Shown here piece by piece: positions 1 to 10,058 of a DNA stretch of 32,180 bases. The translations under genes were made by a program, and so were the position numbers. The stretch is from an uncultured Clostridium sp. Its GTDB lineage: Bacteria; Bacillota; Clostridia; TANB77; CAG-508. The stretch is taken from contig CANAZY010000015.1 of NCBI GenBank assembly GCA_947365805.1, positions 1 to 32,180 of the forward strand, written 5' to 3'. How positions within the stretch are numbered: position 1 is the first letter of the stretch; each line of letters opens with the position of its first letter. Below the pieces are notes generated by a model, which made no database searches, was not told where the DNA came from, and saw only the letters and a program-made list of their open reading frames with translations.

Positions 1-42
1 CTATCCTCTACACTCTTTCCCTACACGACGCTCTTCCGATCT
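1..42. other. Illumina sequencing adapter left in the assembly
   Basis: Bases 10-42 are the standard Illumina read-1 adapter (begins ACACTCTTTCCC, ends CTCTTCCGATCT). Bases 2-9 (TATCCTCT) sit where the 8-base i5 index belongs and match, from memory, the Nextera N/S503 index; base 1 fits the end of the P5 sequence. Genomic sequence therefore begins at about base 43. Read on the minus strand, the adapter adds a false tail, DRKSVV then stop, to the gene that runs off this edge. Confidence 0.98.
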
Positions 43-698
43 CCTAAAAATCCTTCATTTCCTTCTGTACAGTCACTTTCTAATCTGTAAGATGTATTAT
101 GTATGATTTTGTTATGTATGTATTTTATTTGTTCTGTTACTAAATTTTTTCCTTCTTCTATCTTAAGATTTTTCGCTTCTTCTACGATTTGATTTACTAT
201 ATCATTAAATGCTAATATTTCTTCTTCCACTTGTTCTTTACTGGTAAATCCATCTACATAATAATTTTTTAAGCTTCCTGAACCAATGTTAGCATGATAT
301 CTATTTTGTGCATCTTTTGTTACCCTTAGGTTCAATTTTTGAATTTGAATATAAAATACCTCTGGATAATCTGCATAAAATGCATATCTTGCTGCATTCA
401 TTGCTACTTTTAATTCATTATTTCCTTTCATGTAATTTTCAAGTTGTTCTTGCGTTACATATTTGTCATCTTTAGCAAGGTCAAAACTTTCTGTTCCTGT
501 TTTTAAAATTCCTTGCTCATACATTTCACATATTCCATTATATATTTTCTTTGCTGTATTATCCAATTGTTGGTAATGGAATTTTTCATTGTCTTCTGTC
601 TCTTGTGCATATACAGAATTGTTAAATGGAATGATATTAATTTGTGTAATAAAAATTGCAATTAATAACATTCCTGTAATTAGTTTTTTTACTTTCAT
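43..698 (-). CDS. Secreted transglutaminase-like surface protein, N-terminal part only (cut by contig end)
   Basis: About 218 authentic residues are present. The N terminus is a signal peptide: KVKK, a hydrophobic stretch, then a VYAQ-type cleavage region near residue 31. The rest resembles the helical region before the transglutaminase-like domain in clostridial surface proteins, with a YADYPEVFYIQ segment, a TSKEQVEEEI helix and a KYIHNKIIHNTSYRLE segment. The catalytic Cys-His-Asp core would lie beyond the contig edge, so activity cannot be judged. The apparent C-terminal residues DRKSVV are translated adapter. The start ATG follows GAGAGGAAATTAATTT and has a good promoter upstream. It lies downstream of the M26 peptidase genes but is separated from them by a terminator and its own promoter, so it is a neighbouring surface gene and not clearly part of that operon. 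Confidence 0.75.
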
Positions 699-750
699 AA
701 ATTAATTTCCTCTCTTTCATTTTTAAACAATTGTATACATAACACTAAAA

Positions 751-779
751 ATTATAACATATTTTCCATATTTCGTCAA
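751..779 (-). promoter_or_regulatory. SigA-type promoter of the transglutaminase-like gene
   Basis: On the minus strand, TTGACG (774-779) and TATAAT (751-756) are separated by exactly 17 bases, and the start codon lies about 50 bases downstream. Between this promoter and the terminator at 907-943 I see nothing else but AT-rich sequence. Confidence 0.75.
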
Positions 780-906
780 TATATATTACAACTGTTTCTT
801 CCTATTTTTCCAAGTATCTATTGTGTTTTATAATGTGTTTTTTTAGACTTATACCACTTATATAAAATGTTCATTTTAGGTATGATTTTTTACTCTATCC
901 TTTAAC

Positions 907-943
907 AAAAAGAAAGAAGATGCATATCTTTCATCTTCTTTCT
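907..943 (-). terminator. Rho-independent terminator of the first M26 peptidase gene
   Basis: A perfect 12-bp stem (911-922 with 932-943, arm AGAAAGAAGATG) has a 9-base loop and is followed on the minus strand by TTTTTGTT. It lies 11 bases after the stop codon at 955. Confidence 0.85.
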
Positions 944-954
944 AAATATGATGT

Positions 955-3900
955 TTATCTTAATTCTGGATATCCTTTAGCATTTAGATTGTCTAAATCC
1001 CAAATGCTTTCATCAAATTCTAAATTCTTGTAAAATTCTTTATTTAAGTTTGATTTAGAAATAACATCTAAATTACCAGTTGTATTTGATGTAGCATTGC
1101 TTTTTCCTGTTGCTTCAGAATATTCATAACATTTTGTAAGCATTGTTTTAATTAATGCTTCATCATCTGCATACATAAATTTGCTAGGAAGCATATCTTC
1201 TGTATAAGCTGACATATTTCCAAATGCTAATGAATTTTTTATACGACTTGTATTACTAGTTGGTAATCCAACAATTCCTGCATTTTGTTTTCTGTTTTTC
1301 TTTTCTGAATCTGATGTTCTTTCAATATTTACATCTGATATTACATTTGATACTGTAACATTTGTTTCTGTTGAACCTATAATTCCTGCATTTGCTATCG
1401 CTGTAACAGATAAATTACCATCGACATATACATTTGTTACTGTTCCTCCATATTTTCTACCAACAAGCCCTGCAATATATACTCCACTTCCACTTAAATT
1501 AGCATTTTTGATACTAATTTTATCAAAAGTTGAATTACTGTTATCTACTGCAACTACTACTGCAACATTGTTTCTACCCTGTACTGTTACATCTTTAAAT
1601 TTCATATTAGCAAATTTAGCACCTGAACTTTTTAATGCAAATATTCCAACAAAGTCTGTTGTCGCTTTTATATTTGTACAATTTTCTATATTTAAGTTTT
1701 CTACAGTTCCATTAAATTGTTCAAATAATGCACTATTATTTAGATTTGAAATTGTATATCCTTTTCCATCTATTTTTCCTGTAAATGTTCCTGCTATAAT
1801 AGTATTTGTTGTAGCTGTATGTCCAGTAAAGTCTATATCACCTGTTAATTCAAATAATCCGCCTGGTTCAGCACTTAATTTTTCTACAAATTCAGTTTTG
1901 TTTGAAATCTTTGTAACTAAACGCTCTACAGTACATTCTCTAGTAATTACATTACTAACAGCTCCACCAATTAAAGCTAAATCATTTCTAGCACCCAAGA
2001 ACATTTTTAATCCTGTAGCATTTATTTTTTCTGCTGTACTAGATTCTATTTTATTAGCTAAAGCTCCTGAAGTAGTATTAGTTCTTGGAATATCTGTGTT
2101 TTCTAATGTTAAGTTTCCAACATATCCATATCTAATTTTATTAAATATAGGTATTTTATTACCAATTATTTTATGTCCATTACCATCTAATCTACCCATA
2201 AATGTTTGAGTTACATTTGTAGTCATTTCCGAGAAGTCAATATCATTATCTAGTACATAATATCCATAAGGTTTACTATTGATTTTCTCTACTAATTCTT
2301 CTGCTGTTTGTATATGTGTTACTTCAACATCTGTTCCAAGTGGGTCAGCCACAAAGTCATTTGTAGCACTCTTTAAGTAATGATAATATATCTTTCTAAG
2401 ATTTGTTCTTTGAGATATATTTCTATCTCCATTATTAGCATCATTTGTTAATGCTTCAGTAAATCTGTCTATCATGTATTGAACATCTATATATTTATTA
2501 TTATTAATATTTTCTTCAACTGTTGCATATCTACTCATTTTGTATTGTTTCCAATCCATTTCAGTACCAGTTACCATTTTAGTAATTTTCTTAATTGCAT
2601 CTAAGTCATTAGCAGATGCTTTACTACCATAAGTAACATATCCATCAACTCCCGCATAACCTAGCATTTCAAAGAAATTACGTTTAGTAGAGAATGCATC
2701 AGCATATCCACCATCTAAATGTCCTATAAACCAACGATTTACCCATACAGATTCAAATCCATAATCGTTGCTACCAATTCCATTAATTAGCTTTAATCCT
2801 CTTACACTTACTCCCCAAGCATTATTTGGTCTTAGCATAATTCTATTATCATATAAAGCTTCTAATGATGTTAAATTCATAGCAGTAGCTTGTGCTGCTG
2901 TAATTCCTCCCCAAGAAGACCAACCAGCAGATATATTCATTCTTGTCGCAATTTTTGCTTGTTGTTCTGGTGTTAATTTAATAAATGCTTTTCCTTCAAT
3001 ATAATCCAATAAATCAAGTGCATTTTGTTGTCCTTTATAATAATTCTCTAATTTTTCTCTTGTATTAATTCTCTCAGGAGTTAGATTTTGAGTCGCATTA
3101 CCTTCTTTATTCAAATAGAATGATGTATTAAAATAATATGGTCCAACATCTTGAGTAAGATTATTTTCACTCCAATTAATTTTTTGTTGAAGATTACCTT
3201 CTGTAAGTGTTTCAGCTGCAACTCTACATCCACGTTGGAATAACATTATCTTATCATCTAAAGCATGTTCAAATTCATGTGTCCAAGTATCAAAATTATT
3301 AAGTCCAGGTATTGCTTGGAACCATAAGAATCCAGCACTATTAGCAACTCCCGCAGAACTACCAGCAGGTTGCCATAATCCCAAAACTTCACTAAAATTC
3401 TTAAAGAATGGCTGTTCTTGACCAACTTTTCCTTGAGTATAAACTGGACTAGTTCCTATTGGAATATTAGTACCAGGAAAATAAGAAGTCTTATAACCTG
3501 TAATTGCTCTAGTACAATCATAAACCATAATACAATAATTATTCCATTTACCAGGATCGAATGTTCCAGCTAATGTACTTAAATGTGTTTTTACAAGTTT
3601 TACATGATTATTTACTTTGTTTTTAACTTCTGTTCTTCCAGCTTCAGTCTGAGGATCTTTATGATATAACTGTGAAGGTCCAAATTGTAAATGAGCAGGC
3701 CCAGAAATCATATAAGCACAATCATTTGGTAAAGTAATAACTGGAAGTACCATTCTTGCATTTTTCTTAAGTTGATACCAACCACGATATAATATTTCTG
3801 GTTGATTGTCTACTGCAACTTCAACAAGTATATTTCTAGAACTAAAGTACTCTGTAAACCAATCATCTATATTTTCATATCCACCAATCTTAGCTATTAT

Positions 3901-6900
3901 ATAATCTAGGAAATAGCCAATTGTTGAACTTCCTGTATATTTTTTTAGACAACTTTTATAAAATCCATCTGTTCCTCCTGGATTTAGATTTCCTACAAGT
4001 ACTTCATTTAGTACATTATAAAATGTCATTGAATTTGAATACATTTTACCTTCAAATAGTAATATGTCTGATACTCTTGCACCACCTATTTCAAATCCAT
4101 ACCAACGTTGATAATAATTATAAGCATATATCATTTTATTTATTTTTTCAGTTCCAATTAATTCTTTTTCTATTTTTTTGTTTAGAATCTCATTATTTAA
4201 CATAAGTATACTACATTCATCATTTTGTAAAATTTGAAGTGCCATTTCTTCTGCCATATTTTTAATTACATTATTATAATTATCTCTATATAATCTGCTA
4301 TCTGCTGCTACAGTAAGTGGCTCTAATACTGTGTTATAATCTAATGATTTGATATAATCAGCTAGTTTTTTTACAACTTCTGAATTTTCATTTACAATAT
4401 AATTTCCAAATGCATAACTTAGATTTAATTCTGGTATTTTATATATTGCAATATTTCCCATAAGTTTTTCAAAGTTTACTTCATATTGTTCTACAGTATT
4501 ATCAGTGAATACAACTTTTATACTTGTTATTCCGTTATATGCTTTTGATGTTAAATATGTTACAAGTTTATTGTCTGCATAAGGTAGTATATGTTTTATA
4601 GTTTTTGTATTTAATGTATCTGTATTTGATATATTAACACTATCTAATACTACATATTTTGCATCATAATATGGCATTAATTTTTGTATATTATTATATG
4701 CTATTAATTTATTTGTATTAAATCCTGGTGTATTTTTTATTCTATCATATTCTGGTATATATAAATTCGCATCTATCTCTTCTTCTGTATTTGTTTCTGT
4801 TTCATTTTCTTGTTGTTTATTTCCTTTTAATGTTGGCATGTGGTCATAAGATACATCATCTAAATTCCATATATTTTCATCAAATTTTGCACTATCTTTA
4901 AAGAATTCTTTTGTTATATTGTTTTTAGAAACTTTCTTTACTCTTTCTCCTGAAGCATTAGATATTAATTCAGATTCTTCTAGTTCATAGTTATTAGTAG
5001 AAGCATTTGGATTAATATTACCACCATGTACTTTATAAACACCTGTACCAGTTGATAAACTTACATTATTTTTTAAAGTTGCAACTGTACCATTTCCTAA
5101 TCCAATTATAGCACCATTAAGTCTAGGTCCTCCACCAGTCCATGTATAATTTATTTTTGTAATACAGTTTTCAATAGTAACTGGCGAGTTTTCTAATGCA
5201 TGACCTAAAATACCACCTATTCCATTACCATCTTTAGTCTGAGTTGAATGTACTTCACCTTGTACATAACAATTTTTAATTGTTCCTCCTACCATTGCAC
5301 CAGCAATTCCTGCTACTCTGATATGACCAGATGTATTTACATTATAATTTCTTATACTACATTCTTCAATATTTCCTGAATTTAAATCACCAACAATTCC
5401 ACCTACTTGGTTTACCTTTGTTGTTATATTTAAGTTTTTAATGTGTATATTTTTTATAGTAGTATTTGTAGCAATATTTGCTATACTTCCTCTGCTTGTT
5501 GCTTCCATTAAATTCACTTTTTCTAATTGAATATTTTGAATTGTTGCACTTTCTAGTGTATTAAATAATGGTTTACTTAAATTATATATTTTGTGTCCAT
5601 TTCCATTTAATGTACCTCTAAATTCACCTGTAATAAGTGAATTATTTGTTGTTTTTAAATATGATACATCATAATCTTGTGTTAGTGTAAAGTCCCCATC
5701 TGGATTTGCTTCTATTTCTGCAATTAAAGTTTCTATACTCTTATTTTCAGCAACTCCATTATTTACTTTACCATACGTAACTTTTAATTTATTTTGTTTT
5801 TTGCCATTTTCATATTGAATTACATTATCATAGTCTAAAATAAAATCTAGATTTCCTTCTTCTGTTATTTCATAACTCTTTATTTCAGCATAGAAAATAG
5901 GCATTTCTTTTTGTATAACTTTTACTATATAATTTTCTAAATTAGATAATTCTTCTTCTGTTATACTACTAACTTCTGCTGTTGGGTCTTCTTTTGAATA
6001 TAGATTTATTGTGATTATATCTTTTAATTCAATCAAACGCTCTGCACTTATATTAATTCCTTCTTTAAGTAATTGTTGATTTTCATATTCATTATCTCCA
6101 GTTGTAATTTGATTTGTATCTAAATCATAATCTGCAAATATTTGTATTTCAAATTCTTCACAAATTCCTTTTTCAAAACTAATTCCATTTGAGCTGCTTG
6201 TTAATTTTTCTTCTTTTATTTTATCTCCGTTTTCATTTATTACTTTTATAGTTCCATCTGTTATTGCATCTTCTGTATCATTTACTTTAAATGATACATC
6301 AATATTTCTATTATCTTCATTTTCACTATATCCAAAATCTGTAATAGTTGGTCTTAATTTTAATATTCCTACTCTTGTTTGGTTATTTTCTGTTAATTCA
6401 ATTTCTTTTGTATTATTTAAAATTATTTTTTCAATTGTTATTGTTTTTGGTCCAAATGTAGAAACTACTGGTATCTTTGTTTTATAATTTTGATTTACTT
6501 TTTCTAATTCATATTGTTTTCCATTTATAATTGCATAAACTGGATAGAATTCTGTTGGATTATTACTATCAAAACTTACAGTTACTTCTTGTCCTCTTTC
6601 AAAATATTTTGTTTCTTTTTCTCCATTATATGTTTTAATATTATTTATTTCTAACTGATAATCTGCAATTAATTGAATTGGTCTTCTTCTAAACACTTCA
6701 TCTTTTACATAATTTTGATTTGTTTCTTCTGCAAGTGTATTAGTATCTCTATCATATGTCATTTTTGCAACTAAAGTATATTCTGTATTTAAATCTACTC
6801 CATCAATTCTAAATGTTATATGCTCTGCATCAAAAGTTTTTGTTGCTACTACCTCATTATTGTCATTTTTTACTAATTCTGCTACTCCTGAAATAAATGC

Positions 6901-8895
6901 TTTATCTGGGTCTACTATGTTTGCCGTTAATGTTACAGTTCTTTTTTCTATATCATCTTTTTGTGAAAATGCTTCACTTGTAGGTTTTTCTTTTAAAACA
7001 TCTATTTTTACTTGGTTTGTTAGACTAACTGTTGTATTTCCTTCAAATATAATATCTGTTGTATTTAAGTCTACTATACCTGCTGTTTCTCCTGCATTTA
7101 GAGTTACAGAATATGTTACATTTCCTTCCTCATCTATGTTTTTTGTTGCAATACATCTTAGGTTGTTTACCCTAATGTGTGTTATATTAAGGTTTTCTTT
7201 ATTTGTTTCTAATTCATATCTTAATGTAATATTTTCTCCTTTTTCAGGATATTTGTTTGATACTTTTACATCTTTTATACTAACAGTTGGATTAGATGTT
7301 TCTTCATTTTCTAGTATAGTTTTTGTGTATGTATAATTTTCATCATTTCCAAGTAAAGAATAAGTTGCAATTAATTTTATTTTATATTTATCTGATAATT
7401 TTACATTTTCTAAATTTATACTAGTATTTATATAATATGTATTTTTTAAATCTTCTTCTTCACTATCATTTAGATTTTCATCTTTTAAATACTCTGTTAA
7501 ATCTTTTGATGTAATTTCATCATCATTTTCATCAACTAATTTTACAGTTAAATTAGTTATTGTTTTATCTTTATCTTTTACAAATATAAGCATATCCATG
7601 TTCTTTTCTTCTGTATTCTCATGGCTTCTAAATCTTGCAACAGTTGGTGCATTTTTTATTATTCTTACTTGTGTTTCTTGATTTACTTCAAATTCTTTTC
7701 CATTATCTAAAATAACCTTTTCTATCGTTATTTTTTGATTACCTGTACTGTTAAATCCATCTATAACTGTTGTGTATGTATTGTTTTCTTTTGTAAGCTC
7801 ATATCTTTTGCCATTTATAATTGCAATTTTTGGTGAATATTCTGTTCCATTTGTACTATCAAATTTTACTATTATGTTTTCTTCTAAATTGAATTCATCT
7901 GAAGTTTTGTCTTCCTGTTCTTCTTTATAAATTCTTATATTAGATAATTGGAATTCATAATCTTTTACAAGAATTAATTCTTCATTTTTTGTAAGTCTTC
8001 CTGTATTGTCTACTTCTTGTTCTAAAGTATTTGTATCTAAGTTGTATGGTACATTTACTAATATTTGATATTTCTTGTTTTCTTCTACTTTTACATTTAT
8101 CTCATTCGTACCAACTTTTACTGCTCCTTGTTGTATATAATTTGTTCCTTCTGAATTTTCATTTTCTTCCTTATTTTCAGTAATTATATATTCTCCTGTT
8201 CCTGTTATTGCTTCATCAGAATCTACTACGTCAAATGATATATTTAATTCTGATTTTTCTAAGTCTTCTGTTAATGTCCAGTTTTCAATTTGAGGTTGTA
8301 CTTTTAATACATCTACTTTAATTGTTTTATTAATTTTAATTTCTTTTTCATTTATAAGAGTTAGTTTTTCAATTTTATATTCTTTTACACCTTTTATGTC
8401 TCCTACATTTAATTTGACCTCATATAAATTTTGTTCATTTTTTACTGTTTCATATTCATTTCCACTAATAGTGATTGTTTTAATATCAATATTATAAGTT
8501 ACATCAATATCTAAACTTATTGTTATTTCTTCATTTTTATTTGGATAATAATTATTTACTTCTATTTCTCTTACGGCAGCTTCATATTCCAATGTTTTTT
8601 CTATTTTTTGTATTAGAAGTGTTAAGTCTGTTATTGTTATTTCTCCATCATTATTCATATCTGCATTTTCTAGTTTATCTTCTGGTAATATCTTTGAATG
8701 AATCAAATGTAGTTCTAGCAAACTAACATCTGCATAATCTACTTGTCCATCTCCATTTAATTCGCCTTTATTCAAATTAGATGCATAAATCATGCCTAAA
8801 GATATTAGTAAAAACATTGGTATACAAATACTTATTTTAAATAAAAATTTATTTCTAGCTATTTTATCCCTTACAGTTGTTTTCATTATATCCAT
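955..8895 (-). CDS. Giant secreted M26-like zinc metallopeptidase with N-terminal dockerin (2646 aa)
   Basis: Domains in order: secretion/membrane signal (about residues 15-38); type I dockerin with two Ca-binding loops (about 44-105, LNGDGQVDYADV and NNDGEITITD); Ig-like repeats ending in motifs such as VLKxxPT and a DxDxAI turn (about 106-1000); a GLUG-type beta-helix block (about 1050-1330); an M26/Zmp-like peptidase region (about 1385-2180); then two more GLUG-like blocks to the end. The zinc site is H1873-E-F-E-H1877, with E1895 (AAETLTEG) as likely third ligand. The LMPYYDAKYVV segment matches the N-terminal part of IgA1-protease/Zmp peptidases. Substrate unknown; a host glycoprotein or immunoglobulin is plausible by family only. 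There is no LPXTG or C-terminal membrane segment, so retention probably depends on the dockerin. The start ATG follows GGAGATGAA. It is co-transcribed with the cohesin gene 31 bases upstream. Confidence 0.85.
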   Translation of the reverse strand: MDIMKTTVRDKIARNKFLFKISICIPMFLLISLGMIYASNLNKGELNGDGQVDYADVSLLELHLIHSKILPEDKLENADMNNDGEITITDLTLLIQKIEKTLEYEAAVREIEVNNYYPNKNEEITISLDIDVTYNIDIKTITISGNEYETVKNEQNLYEVKLNVGDIKGVKEYKIEKLTLINEKEIKINKTIKVDVLKVQPQIENWTLTEDLEKSELNISFDVVDSDEAITGTGEYIITENKEENENSEGTNYIQQGAVKVGTNEINVKVEENKKYQILVNVPYNLDTNTLEQEVDNTGRLTKNEELILVKDYEFQLSNIRIYKEEQEDKTSDEFNLEENIIVKFDSTNGTEYSPKIAIINGKRYELTKENNTYTTVIDGFNSTGNQKITIEKVILDNGKEFEVNQETQVRIIKNAPTVARFRSHENTEEKNMDMLIFVKDKDKTITNLTVKLVDENDDEITSKDLTEYLKDENLNDSEEEDLKNTYYINTSINLENVKLSDKYKIKLIATYSLLGNDENYTYTKTILENEETSNPTVSIKDVKVSNKYPEKGENITLRYELETNKENLNITHIRVNNLRCIATKNIDEEGNVTYSVTLNAGETAGIVDLNTTDIIFEGNTTVSLTNQVKIDVLKEKPTSEAFSQKDDIEKRTVTLTANIVDPDKAFISGVAELVKNDNNEVVATKTFDAEHITFRIDGVDLNTEYTLVAKMTYDRDTNTLAEETNQNYVKDEVFRRRPIQLIADYQLEINNIKTYNGEKETKYFERGQEVTVSFDSNNPTEFYPVYAIINGKQYELEKVNQNYKTKIPVVSTFGPKTITIEKIILNNTKEIELTENNQTRVGILKLRPTITDFGYSENEDNRNIDVSFKVNDTEDAITDGTIKVINENGDKIKEEKLTSSSNGISFEKGICEEFEIQIFADYDLDTNQITTGDNEYENQQLLKEGINISAERLIELKDIITINLYSKEDPTAEVSSITEEELSNLENYIVKVIQKEMPIFYAEIKSYEITEEGNLDFILDYDNVIQYENGKKQNKLKVTYGKVNNGVAENKSIETLIAEIEANPDGDFTLTQDYDVSYLKTTNNSLITGEFRGTLNGNGHKIYNLSKPLFNTLESATIQNIQLEKVNLMEATSRGSIANIATNTTIKNIHIKNLNITTKVNQVGGIVGDLNSGNIEECSIRNYNVNTSGHIRVAGIAGAMVGGTIKNCYVQGEVHSTQTKDGNGIGGILGHALENSPVTIENCITKINYTWTGGGPRLNGAIIGLGNGTVATLKNNVSLSTGTGVYKVHGGNINPNASTNNYELEESELISNASGERVKKVSKNNITKEFFKDSAKFDENIWNLDDVSYDHMPTLKGNKQQENETETNTEEEIDANLYIPEYDRIKNTPGFNTNKLIAYNNIQKLMPYYDAKYVVLDSVNISNTDTLNTKTIKHILPYADNKLVTYLTSKAYNGITSIKVVFTDNTVEQYEVNFEKLMGNIAIYKIPELNLSYAFGNYIVNENSEVVKKLADYIKSLDYNTVLEPLTVAADSRLYRDNYNNVIKNMAEEMALQILQNDECSILMLNNEILNKKIEKELIGTEKINKMIYAYNYYQRWYGFEIGGARVSDILLFEGKMYSNSMTFYNVLNEVLVGNLNPGGTDGFYKSCLKKYTGSSTIGYFLDYIIAKIGGYENIDDWFTEYFSSRNILVEVAVDNQPEILYRGWYQLKKNARMVLPVITLPNDCAYMISGPAHLQFGPSQLYHKDPQTEAGRTEVKNKVNNHVKLVKTHLSTLAGTFDPGKWNNYCIMVYDCTRAITGYKTSYFPGTNIPIGTSPVYTQGKVGQEQPFFKNFSEVLGLWQPAGSSAGVANSAGFLWFQAIPGLNNFDTWTHEFEHALDDKIMLFQRGCRVAAETLTEGNLQQKINWSENNLTQDVGPYYFNTSFYLNKEGNATQNLTPERINTREKLENYYKGQQNALDLLDYIEGKAFIKLTPEQQAKIATRMNISAGWSSWGGITAAQATAMNLTSLEALYDNRIMLRPNNAWGVSVRGLKLINGIGSNDYGFESVWVNRWFIGHLDGGYADAFSTKRNFFEMLGYAGVDGYVTYGSKASANDLDAIKKITKMVTGTEMDWKQYKMSRYATVEENINNNKYIDVQYMIDRFTEALTNDANNGDRNISQRTNLRKIYYHYLKSATNDFVADPLGTDVEVTHIQTAEELVEKINSKPYGYYVLDNDIDFSEMTTNVTQTFMGRLDGNGHKIIGNKIPIFNKIRYGYVGNLTLENTDIPRTNTTSGALANKIESSTAEKINATGLKMFLGARNDLALIGGAVSNVITRECTVERLVTKISNKTEFVEKLSAEPGGLFELTGDIDFTGHTATTNTIIAGTFTGKIDGKGYTISNLNNSALFEQFNGTVENLNIENCTNIKATTDFVGIFALKSSGAKFANMKFKDVTVQGRNNVAVVVAVDNSNSTFDKISIKNANLSGSGVYIAGLVGRKYGGTVTNVYVDGNLSVTAIANAGIIGSTETNVTVSNVISDVNIERTSDSEKKNRKQNAGIVGLPTSNTSRIKNSLAFGNMSAYTEDMLPSKFMYADDEALIKTMLTKCYEYSEATGKSNATSNTTGNLDVISKSNLNKEFYKNLEFDESIWDLDNLNAKGYPELR

Positions 8896-8906
8896 TTCAT
8901 CTCCTT

Positions 8907-9694
8907 TTTTATTACTTCCACTGTTTCTAATTTAACTTCAATAAATCTATTAATACTAATTTTAATTGTGCTATATCATTAATGGTTACTTCTCCATCAC
9001 CATCTACATCTGCTGCTTTTAAATTTACTCCTTCTAATAATTGATAGTCAATTAAATGTAATTTTCCTTCTGCTAAGTCATTAATTGTTATTTCCGCATC
9101 CTTATCTATATCTCCAATTACTATTAATGTATAATTTAAAGTACTTCCTACTTTTATTTTTGTACCAGTTGCTATTACATCATTTTCATTTAGCGTATTT
9201 CCTATTTCATCCGTAAATACAATGTCTTGCTTTGTTGTTACATTTTTTCTAAATTGTGCAACTGTTGTTTTTGGTAAGATTCTTTGAATATATCCTTCTT
9301 CTATTTTATATTTATTTGATGTAATTTTATCTGGTTCTTCTGGAATTGATGTCTGGTCTTTGATAATGTCTATCCCTACTGTTGCATCTTCTAATAATAA
9401 ATCTTCTTTTCCTTCTGATGTAACAACTTGTCCGATTTTTACATTTGTTTTTCCTGGTTCAATTTCATTTTTCACCTTTAATTTAAGCTGTAAAATATCT
9501 TCTTCCCTTTTACTTCCTGCTTTTTTGATTGCTACTAATTCTTTTGTTTCCGCATTATATTTTAGCTCTTCCCAATCACTTTTGGTTGTAAAGTTAGCTT
9601 GTGTTACTTTTTCAAATAAATTTTCGTCATATTGCAATGTTGCCTTAAAAGCATTAATACCCTTACTAATTTGATTATATTTATCAAATTTAAG
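8907..9694. repeat. 788-bp perfect direct repeat, copy A
   Basis: Identical base for base to 20687-21474 (constant offset 11,780) by line-by-line comparison. It covers the last three quarters of the cohesin-dockerin gene and most of the 31-base gap before the giant peptidase gene. The edges are sharp: mismatches appear at 8906/20686 on one side and 9695/21475 on the other, and beyond them the genes diverge clearly. Smaller identical tracts with the same offset lie in the two peptidase genes at 8856-8905 and 8591-8669. Confidence 0.95.
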
Positions 9695-9844
9695 GGTAAC
9701 TATCACTTCTTGTCCTGCACTCAGTTCCTCTTCTGAACTTATTAATGCAGTTCCTATTGCATCAAACTTTGTTATTGCTAGTACAGTAGTCGATACTATA
9801 CAAAAAATAATTAATACTGTTACATAAATAATTTTCTTTTTCAT
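8927..9844 (-). CDS. Secreted cohesin-dockerin adaptor protein, copy A (305 aa)
   Basis: The signal peptide covers about residues 1-23 (hydrophobic run ending VLA). Residues about 28-165 look like a cohesin beta-sandwich: GQEVIVTLKFD, a LQYDENLFE strand, a W-containing loop and a LQLKLKVK strand. A linker (PEEPDK) leads to a small beta module common in clostridial surface proteins, then a C-terminal dockerin (about 240-305) with loops DIDKDAEITINDL and DVDGDGEVTINDI. A protein with both a cohesin and a dockerin could bridge a dockerin-bearing enzyme to another cohesin, or polymerise. There is no sortase signal, S-layer module or C-terminal membrane anchor, so how it is held at the cell is unclear. 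It lies directly upstream of a dockerin-bearing peptidase gene in the same transcript. The cohesin call rests on pattern only. Confidence 0.78.
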   Translation of the reverse strand: MKKKIIYVTVLIIFCIVSTTVLAITKFDAIGTALISSEEELSAGQEVIVTLKFDKYNQISKGINAFKATLQYDENLFEKVTQANFTTKSDWEELKYNAETKELVAIKKAGSKREEDILQLKLKVKNEIEPGKTNVKIGQVVTSEGKEDLLLEDATVGIDIIKDQTSIPEEPDKITSNKYKIEEGYIQRILPKTTVAQFRKNVTTKQDIVFTDEIGNTLNENDVIATGTKIKVGSTLNYTLIVIGDIDKDAEITINDLAEGKLHLIDYQLLEGVNLKAADVDGDGEVTINDIAQLKLVLIDLLKLN

Positions 9845-9908
9845 ACATTTCTCCCCTTTTATCTTTCTACAATTGCAATTTATTTTTTCACATCATTTTA
9901 CATATTAT

Positions 9909-9937
9909 ATTTTAACATTTTTTCTGCTTTAACTCAA
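9909..9937 (-). promoter_or_regulatory. SigA-type promoter of cohesin-peptidase unit A
   Basis: On the minus strand, TTGAGT (9932-9937) and TAAAAT (9909-9914) are 17 bases apart. The -35 region shares an ATACTTGAG string with the promoter of unit B, which suggests the promoters were duplicated with the genes. It drives the adaptor gene and the first giant peptidase gene. Confidence 0.65.
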
Positions 9938-9976
9938 GTATTATCATATTTTTTGTATAAAAATGCAATAAAAAAG

Positions 9977-10016
9977 TACTGTTGACAAAATATTTTTATA
10001 TATTTTGTCAACAGTA
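9977..10016 (-). terminator. Rho-independent terminator of the second giant peptidase gene
   Basis: A perfect 17-bp stem (9977-9993 with 10000-10016) has a 6-base loop and is followed on the minus strand by a short T run (CTTTTTTATT). It separates the two duplicated units, so each is its own transcript. Confidence 0.85.
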
Positions 10017-10058
10017 TAAAAATCCTTAATGAATTAATGTTTTTTCTTTATATCATTA

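Noticed and set aside
1508..2209. Long open frame on the plus strand within the first giant peptidase gene (and many like it in 2-31 kb)
   Set aside because: The sequences are low-complexity and hydrophobic, without ribosome sites, and lie antisense to well-supported genes; they are shadows of AT-rich coding.
9977..10016. TTGACA inside the inverted repeat as a promoter -35 element
   Set aside because: It is part of a perfect 17-bp terminator stem, and a better-placed promoter for the next gene lies at 9909-9937.
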